A DNA stretch of 18,656 nt from Alistipes sp. (GTDB taxonomy: Bacteria > Bacteroidota > Bacteroidia > Bacteroidales > Rikenellaceae), in contig JAHHQN010000033.1 of the NCBI GenBank assembly GCA_020026375.1, forward strand, positions 1-18,656. The letters run 5' to 3'. Of this stretch, positions 15,526 through 18,656 are shown one piece after another. Position 1 is the first letter of the stretch, and each line of letters begins with the position of its first letter. Below the pieces are notes generated by a model. That model made no database searches. It was not told where the DNA came from and saw only the letters and a program-made list of their open reading frames with translations. Made by a program: the position numbers and the translations under genes.

Positions 15526-16026
15526 TTAAAGGCCACACACCTTTAATTCGGTTAATGCCTTGTATTCCAGTTCCGTGTATTCGAACATCTGCATGGCTGC
15601 CAGACGGCTGTCCTTGCTGCGCAGCACCACCACTGCCAGCTCGGGAATGCGCGAACGCTCCACATCGGCCAGCGCACCCGGCAGACAATGCTCCACACAC
15701 TCGGTCACCGCAGCACGCTTGCCGCGCTCGAAATAAATCTCCTCGTAGCTCAGGAAACCTTTTTCGCGGGTGTCGTAGGGCGTACCCTTGCCGTAGAACA
15801 GTGTCAGCGAGATGGCCAGCAGGGCGTAAATCAGCACCGACGAGGCCACCAGCACCACCGACGAACTGAGGTCGGCCGACAGGGTGTCGCGCATCAGCCA
15901 CTCGCCCACCAGCACACCCAGTGCGGCAAGCAGCAGGACAACAGAGATTACAGGGAACTTACGGCGCATGACAATGCGACCGTTCGACAAGGCACACAAT
16001 GCCTCGCCTATTGTTTTCTTATTCAT
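15526..16026 (-). CDS. Small inner-membrane protein of unknown function
   Basis: I do not recognise a family for this 166-residue protein. It has a short basic N-terminus and two hydrophobic helices (about 24-45, FPVISVVLLLAALGVLVGEW, and about 57-77). A soluble C-terminal part (about 80-166) contains conserved-looking acidic and aromatic stretches such as FLSYEEIYFERGKR and MFEYTELEYKAL. Both ends of the soluble part suggest one small alpha/beta domain in the cytoplasm, but this is a guess. The gene has a clear terminator downstream. No promoter is obvious, so it may be read from the secreted-protein gene 113 nt upstream. Met20 is an alternative start that would remove the basic leader. Confidence 0.7.
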   Translation of the reverse strand: MNKKTIGEALCALSNGRIVMRRKFPVISVVLLLAALGVLVGEWLMRDTLSADLSSSVVLVASSVLIYALLAISLTLFYGKGTPYDTREKGFLSYEEIYFERGKRAAVTECVEHCLPGALADVERSRIPELAVVVLRSKDSRLAAMQMFEYTELEYKALTELKVCGL

Positions 16027-16139
16027 GATTTCTTGAGATTTAGCGTTTTTTGTTATAGGGGGAAATAGTACACATGCAGTCCTCCCCGACCCTCACAGCC
16101 GCAGGAGTCCGCCGAAAAAAAATGGAAAACAAAAAACCG

Positions 16140-16526
16140 CTAAATGATGAGCCGTCGCAACCCGTGGAGATAATATCCGCGCGAATGCGTCCGGGCAAAG
16201 AGATTGGCCACACACGACGGCAGCCCCGTCCTTTCGCCCCAACCGTTCTCCACACACGACACTCCCATGCGTTGGGCGAAGTGCTGCAACGACGGACGGT
16301 GGTCATGGCGTTCCATGACACGGCATCGGGGCGCGGAGGCCGGTCGCGAAAGATTGAAATCGGAATTGTAGATGCGCTTGCACCACAACCCGGCCTGTGC
16401 AGGGTTGTCGGCCGCAATCTCCTCACACGCACTCGCGGCACACGCCGAAGCGGTGTCTCCGGCCTCGAAGGCACCCAGACACAGACCGCCGACAACGGCC
16501 AACAATATGCAGATGAGTTTTCGCAT
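16140..16526 (-). CDS. Small secreted protein of unknown function, cysteine-containing
   Basis: The 128-residue frame starts with a good Sec signal (MRKLICILLAVVGGLCLGAF, cleavage probably near residues 20-28). The mature part has six Cys (29, 34, 49, 68, 91, 105), so disulfides are possible. Its end, RGYYLHGLRRLII, resembles the tail of small secreted hypothetical proteins I recall from Bacteroidales, but I cannot name a family. Support that the gene is real comes from the signal peptide and a perfect -7 element 27 nt upstream. It lies between the tonB-like gene and the membrane-protein gene, all on the minus strand. Function unknown. A longer overlapping minus-strand frame (16040-16825) would run over the tonB-like gene and is less likely. 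Confidence 0.6.
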   Translation of the reverse strand: MRKLICILLAVVGGLCLGAFEAGDTASACAASACEEIAADNPAQAGLWCKRIYNSDFNLSRPASAPRCRVMERHDHRPSLQHFAQRMGVSCVENGWGERTGLPSCVANLFARTHSRGYYLHGLRRLII

Positions 16527-16552
16527 GTTACGGTTTCCGATTTTTGAAGTGG

Positions 16553-16560
16553 CAAAGCTA
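16553..16560 (-). promoter_or_regulatory. -7 element for the small secreted protein gene
   Basis: The minus strand reads TAGCTTTG, a perfect TAnnTTTG, giving a start near 16546 and a leader of about 20 nt. The -33 position falls inside the upstream terminator hairpin, and no TTTG is seen there. Confidence 0.55.
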
Positions 16561-16561
16561 C

Positions 16562-16589
16562 AAAAAAACGCGACAGGAACCCCGTCGCG
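16562..16589 (-). terminator. Terminator of the tonB-like gene
   Basis: On the minus strand CGCGAC / GTCGCG (16584-16589 with 16569-16574) encloses GGGGTTCCT and is followed by seven Ts (A-run 16562-16568). It lies about 67 nt past the tonB-like stop codon. Its T-run ends 1 nt before the -7 element of the next gene. Confidence 0.8.
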
Positions 16590-16655
16590 CGTGTTACAAT
16601 CTTGTTATTTTTTTCCGTTGCCGGCGCCATCGGTCCGACATCTCCACCGCCGCCG

Positions 16656-17462
16656 CTACTGGGGAATGAAGATATAGGTGATGGTACCCTCCTGCCGCGC
16701 AGGTGCACTGTCGTCGATGTTGAACCGTGAGGAGCGTGCCGCCTGAAGGGCCGTCTCGCGCATGCAGCGGTCGCCGCCCTCGAGAATGTGCGCGCCGACC
16801 ACCTCGCCGCCGCGGTTGACCACAATCTTCACCACCACATCGCCGCCGCCTTCACACTGATAGGCCGGAACCACCAGCCGGCGCGACGTTCTGACGGGAT
16901 TGGTCAGCGAGAACGACACCGTCACACGCCCCTTCACCTTGCGGTCCTGTCGCTCGGAATTCTCGCCCCTGTCACCCTTGCGCTCGCGCAGGGCGCGCTC
17001 CTCGGCCAGTCCCTGCTCATAGGCCTCGCGGTTGGCCCTCATGCGCTCGGCCGCAGCCTCGGCCGCATCGTTGAGCGCGGCGGTGTTGGTGCCGCGGTCG
17101 TCCTTGAGTTTCTCGTTCAGGGCGTTCTCGTTCGACACCTGGTTCTTGATGCTGCTCCAATCGAGGGGGTCGGCCTCCTGACGGCGGCGCACCTCCTCGG
17201 CCAGACGGTCGCGCTCCTTCTCCAGCTCGGCCAGCGACGTGAGGTCGATGAACATGCCCTGGGTTTGCGGCTTGCGTCCGATGACGATTTTCGACGACAC
17301 GAACGCAATCATCACAATAAGGTAGGCGATGACCGTCACACACAAACCTATCCTGTGGTCGTAGGTCCATGTTCCGGCATCTTGTTTTCTGTCGTCGAAC
17401 GGCAGTTTGAGCCGTTGGCGTTTCGGGGGTCTGGGGAGTCTCTCTTCTTCTGTTTCAGCCAT
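16656..17462 (-). CDS. TonB-family energy transducer
   Basis: The 268-residue protein has a basic cytoplasmic N-terminus (1-36) and one membrane helix (about 37-57, HRIGLCVTVIAYLIVMIAFV). A long charged, probably coiled-coil stretch follows (about 75-175, rich in E/R/K/A). The C-terminal TonB-like domain (about 198-268) contains GGDVVVKIVVNRGGEVVGAHILEGG and ends TYIFIPQ. TonB proteins pass proton-motive energy from ExbBD to outer-membrane receptors. No exbB/exbD is in the window, and whether it serves the nearby SusC is unknown. The linker is not the Pro-rich type of classical TonB. The frame opens at 17486, but that Met overlaps the -7 element at 17484-17491, so the Met at 17462 (MAETEEERLP) is the start. 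It is divergent from lpxC/fabZ. Confidence 0.85.
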   Translation of the reverse strand: MAETEEERLPRPPKRQRLKLPFDDRKQDAGTWTYDHRIGLCVTVIAYLIVMIAFVSSKIVIGRKPQTQGMFIDLTSLAELEKERDRLAEEVRRRQEADPLDWSSIKNQVSNENALNEKLKDDRGTNTAALNDAAEAAAERMRANREAYEQGLAEERALRERKGDRGENSERQDRKVKGRVTVSFSLTNPVRTSRRLVVPAYQCEGGGDVVVKIVVNRGGEVVGAHILEGGDRCMRETALQAARSSRFNIDDSAPARQEGTITYIFIPQ

Positions 17463-17483
17463 TACTATCGTTTGAATTTTGAG

Positions 17484-17491
17484 CAAAAATA
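17484..17491 (-). promoter_or_regulatory. -7 element for the tonB-like gene
   Basis: The minus strand reads TATTTTTG, a perfect TAnnTTTG. It implies a start near 17477 and a leader of about 15 nt to the ATG at 17462. The element covers the upstream in-frame ATG at 17486, which excludes that codon as the start. Confidence 0.6.
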
Positions 17492-17512
17492 GGATATTTT
17501 AACGATTTTTTA

Positions 17513-17520
17513 TATCTTTG
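17513..17520 (+). promoter_or_regulatory. -7 element for lpxC/fabZ
   Basis: TATCTTTG is a perfect TAnnTTTG, giving a start near 17527 and a leader of about 20 nt before the ATG at 17548. The divergent tonB-like promoter lies only about 22 bp away, so the two -33 regions overlap the opposite promoter. No clear -33 is seen. Confidence 0.6.
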
Positions 17521-17547
17521 AGCACAAAATTATATGAAACACCGCTT

Positions 17548-18656
17548 ATGTCAACAAAACAACGAACACTGAAAGCACCCATTTCCTTCTCCGGAAAGGG
17601 ACTGCATACAGGCGTACATGTCACCATGACAGTCAACCCCGCCGATGCAAATACGGGTATTGTATTTCGCCGTGTAGATTTGGAGGACAAGCCTCTCATT
17701 CCTGCATTATGCGACAATGTGGTGAGCACCTCACGCGGAACAACCATCGAAGCCGGAGGTCAGAAAGTTGCCACCATCGAGCACATTATGTCGGCACTCT
17801 GGACCCTGGGTGTAGATAACGCCATCATAGATATCGACGCTCCCGAAACCCCCATCATGGACGGCTCGGCCGGCGAATACGCCAAGGCCATCACCGAGAC
17901 CGGCACCGAGGAGCAGAACGCCGAGCGCAAATATTTCCATGTGACCGAGAAGATGGTCTACACCATTCCCGAAAAGGGCGTGGCCATCATTCTCTACCCC
18001 GACGACGAGTTTTCGGTGTCGCTCCATGTCGACTACAACTCGAAGGTCATCGGCAACCAGTACGCCACCTTCGAACCGGGCGACAACTACGCAGAGAAGA
18101 TTTCGCCCTGCCGCACCTTCGTCTTCCTCCACGACATCGAACCGCTCATCAAGATGAACCTCATCAAGGGCGGCGATCTGGACAACGCCATCATCGTGGT
18201 CGAGAACCCCGTTCCCGAAGACCAGCAGGAGCATCTCCGCAAGGCCTTCAACAAACCCAACGTGAAAATCGAGCAGGGCTACCTCAACGAGTCGGGCCTG
18301 CGCTACAACAACGAGCTGGCACGCCACAAGCTGCTCGACCTGCTGGGCGACTTCGCACTGCTGGGTGTGAGAATCAAGGGCCGTGTGTGGGCCACCCGTC
18401 CGGGCCACTTCGCCAACACCGAGTTCATGAAGCAGGTCAAGCGCACCATACGCAAGGCCGGCGAGAAACCCCGCTACACCTATGACTGTCGCAAGAGCCC
18501 CATCTACGACATCAACGATATCCGCCACATGCTGCCCCACCGTCCCCCCTTCCTGCTGGTCGACCGTATCTTCCACTGCGACGAGACGTCGATTGCCGGC
18601 ATCAAGAACGTGACGATGAACGAGCCGTTCTTCGTGGGTCACTTCCCCGAGGAGCC
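17548..18656 (+). CDS. lpxC/fabZ: Bifunctional LpxC/FabZ: UDP-3-O-acyl-GlcNAc deacetylase fused to 3-hydroxyacyl-ACP dehydratase, 3' end outside the window
   Basis: The frame is open from the ATG at 17548 to the window edge (369 whole codons, no stop). LpxC, the zinc deacetylase that commits to lipid A synthesis, occupies about 1-310. SGKGLHTG (15-22), TIEHIMSAL with E78 and zinc ligand H79, APETPIMDGSAGE (98-110), SPCRTF (186-191), RHKLLD with zinc ligands H260 and D264, and the catalytic H287 in RPGHFANTE are all present. FabZ, the dehydratase of fatty acid synthesis, begins at about 319 with YDINDIRHMLPHRPPFLLVDR and reaches its catalytic His in GHFPEE (364-369), where the window stops. 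The fusion is typical of Bacteroidetes and couples the two pathways competing for hydroxyacyl-ACP. It is divergent from the tonB-like gene. A 12-codon frame (17534-17572) overlaps its start in another frame. Confidence 0.95.
   Translation, partial: MSTKQRTLKAPISFSGKGLHTGVHVTMTVNPADANTGIVFRRVDLEDKPLIPALCDNVVSTSRGTTIEAGGQKVATIEHIMSALWTLGVDNAIIDIDAPETPIMDGSAGEYAKAITETGTEEQNAERKYFHVTEKMVYTIPEKGVAIILYPDDEFSVSLHVDYNSKVIGNQYATFEPGDNYAEKISPCRTFVFLHDIEPLIKMNLIKGGDLDNAIIVVENPVPEDQQEHLRKAFNKPNVKIEQGYLNESGLRYNNELARHKLLDLLGDFALLGVRIKGRVWATRPGHFANTEFMKQVKRTIRKAGEKPRYTYDCRKSPIYDINDIRHMLPHRPPFLLVDRIFHCDETSIAGIKNVTMNEPFFVGHFPEE

Noticed and set aside
16040..16825. 261-codon minus-strand frame spanning the tonB-like 3' end and the secreted protein gene
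   Set aside because: It overlaps two better supported genes and a terminator, and has an Arg/Ser/Pro-rich shadow composition.
17731..18642. 303-codon minus-strand frame at the right end
   Set aside because: It lies opposite the lpxC/fabZ fusion, whose zinc ligands and catalytic motifs are all in frame on the plus strand.
1..18656. CRISPR array, insertion sequence or prophage
   Set aside because: No regularly spaced repeats, transposase, integrase or phage genes were seen on either strand.

Overview
The window looks like a chromosomal segment of a Bacteroidales gut commensal. The evidence is the fused lpxC/fabZ gene, SusC/SusD pairs, DUF1735 lipoproteins, an ECF-sigma/FecR pair, and repeated matches to the Bacteroidetes -7 promoter element TAnnTTTG. 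The coding GC is high (about 60% by eye in the carbohydrate-use genes), which would suit an Alistipes-like lineage better than Bacteroides. The genus is inference only.

Layout. (1) 1-2640: the 3' part of a tRNA-Ala(UGC) with its terminator, then a visibly lower-GC minus-strand lipoprotein gene (metallophosphoesterase plus PQQ-like propeller) with its own promoter and terminator, then a minus-strand tRNA-Phe(GAA) with promoter and terminator. (2) 2740-15318: a polysaccharide utilisation locus (PUL). A GH92 alpha-mannosidase runs on the minus strand, divergent from a plus-strand series: ECF sigma factor, FecR-type anti-sigma factor, SusC with an N-terminal STN signalling domain, SusD, a GH18 endo-beta-N-acetylglucosaminidase-like lipoprotein, and a DUF1735-LamG surface lipoprotein. 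A strong terminator closes the series. (3) 15351-17462: minus-strand genes for a small two-helix membrane protein, a small secreted protein of unknown function, and a TonB-family energy transducer. (4) From 17548: the plus-strand lipid A/fatty acid gene lpxC/fabZ, which runs off the window end just after the FabZ GHFPEE motif. This last gene has no stop codon in the window.

How the PUL should work: the GH18 enzyme at the cell surface releases N-glycans from glycoproteins by cutting the chitobiose core. SusD and the DUF1735-LamG protein bind the released glycan and SusC imports it. The GH92 enzyme removes alpha-mannose. Substrate engagement by SusC would be relayed through its STN domain to the FecR protein, freeing the ECF sigma factor. 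The gene set (GH18 + GH92, no sialidase, galactosidase or hexosaminidase) points to high-mannose rather than complex N-glycans and resembles the high-mannose N-glycan locus of B. thetaiotaomicron around BT3983-BT3994.

The most interesting unannotated signal is in the 227-nt leader between the anti-sigma gene and susC. A perfect minus-strand -7 element overlaps the susC start codon, and terminator-like hairpins with T-runs lie about 65-140 nt downstream on that strand. Together they predict a short RNA antisense to the susC leader, like the DonS-type cis-antisense RNAs described for N-glycan PULs of Bacteroides.
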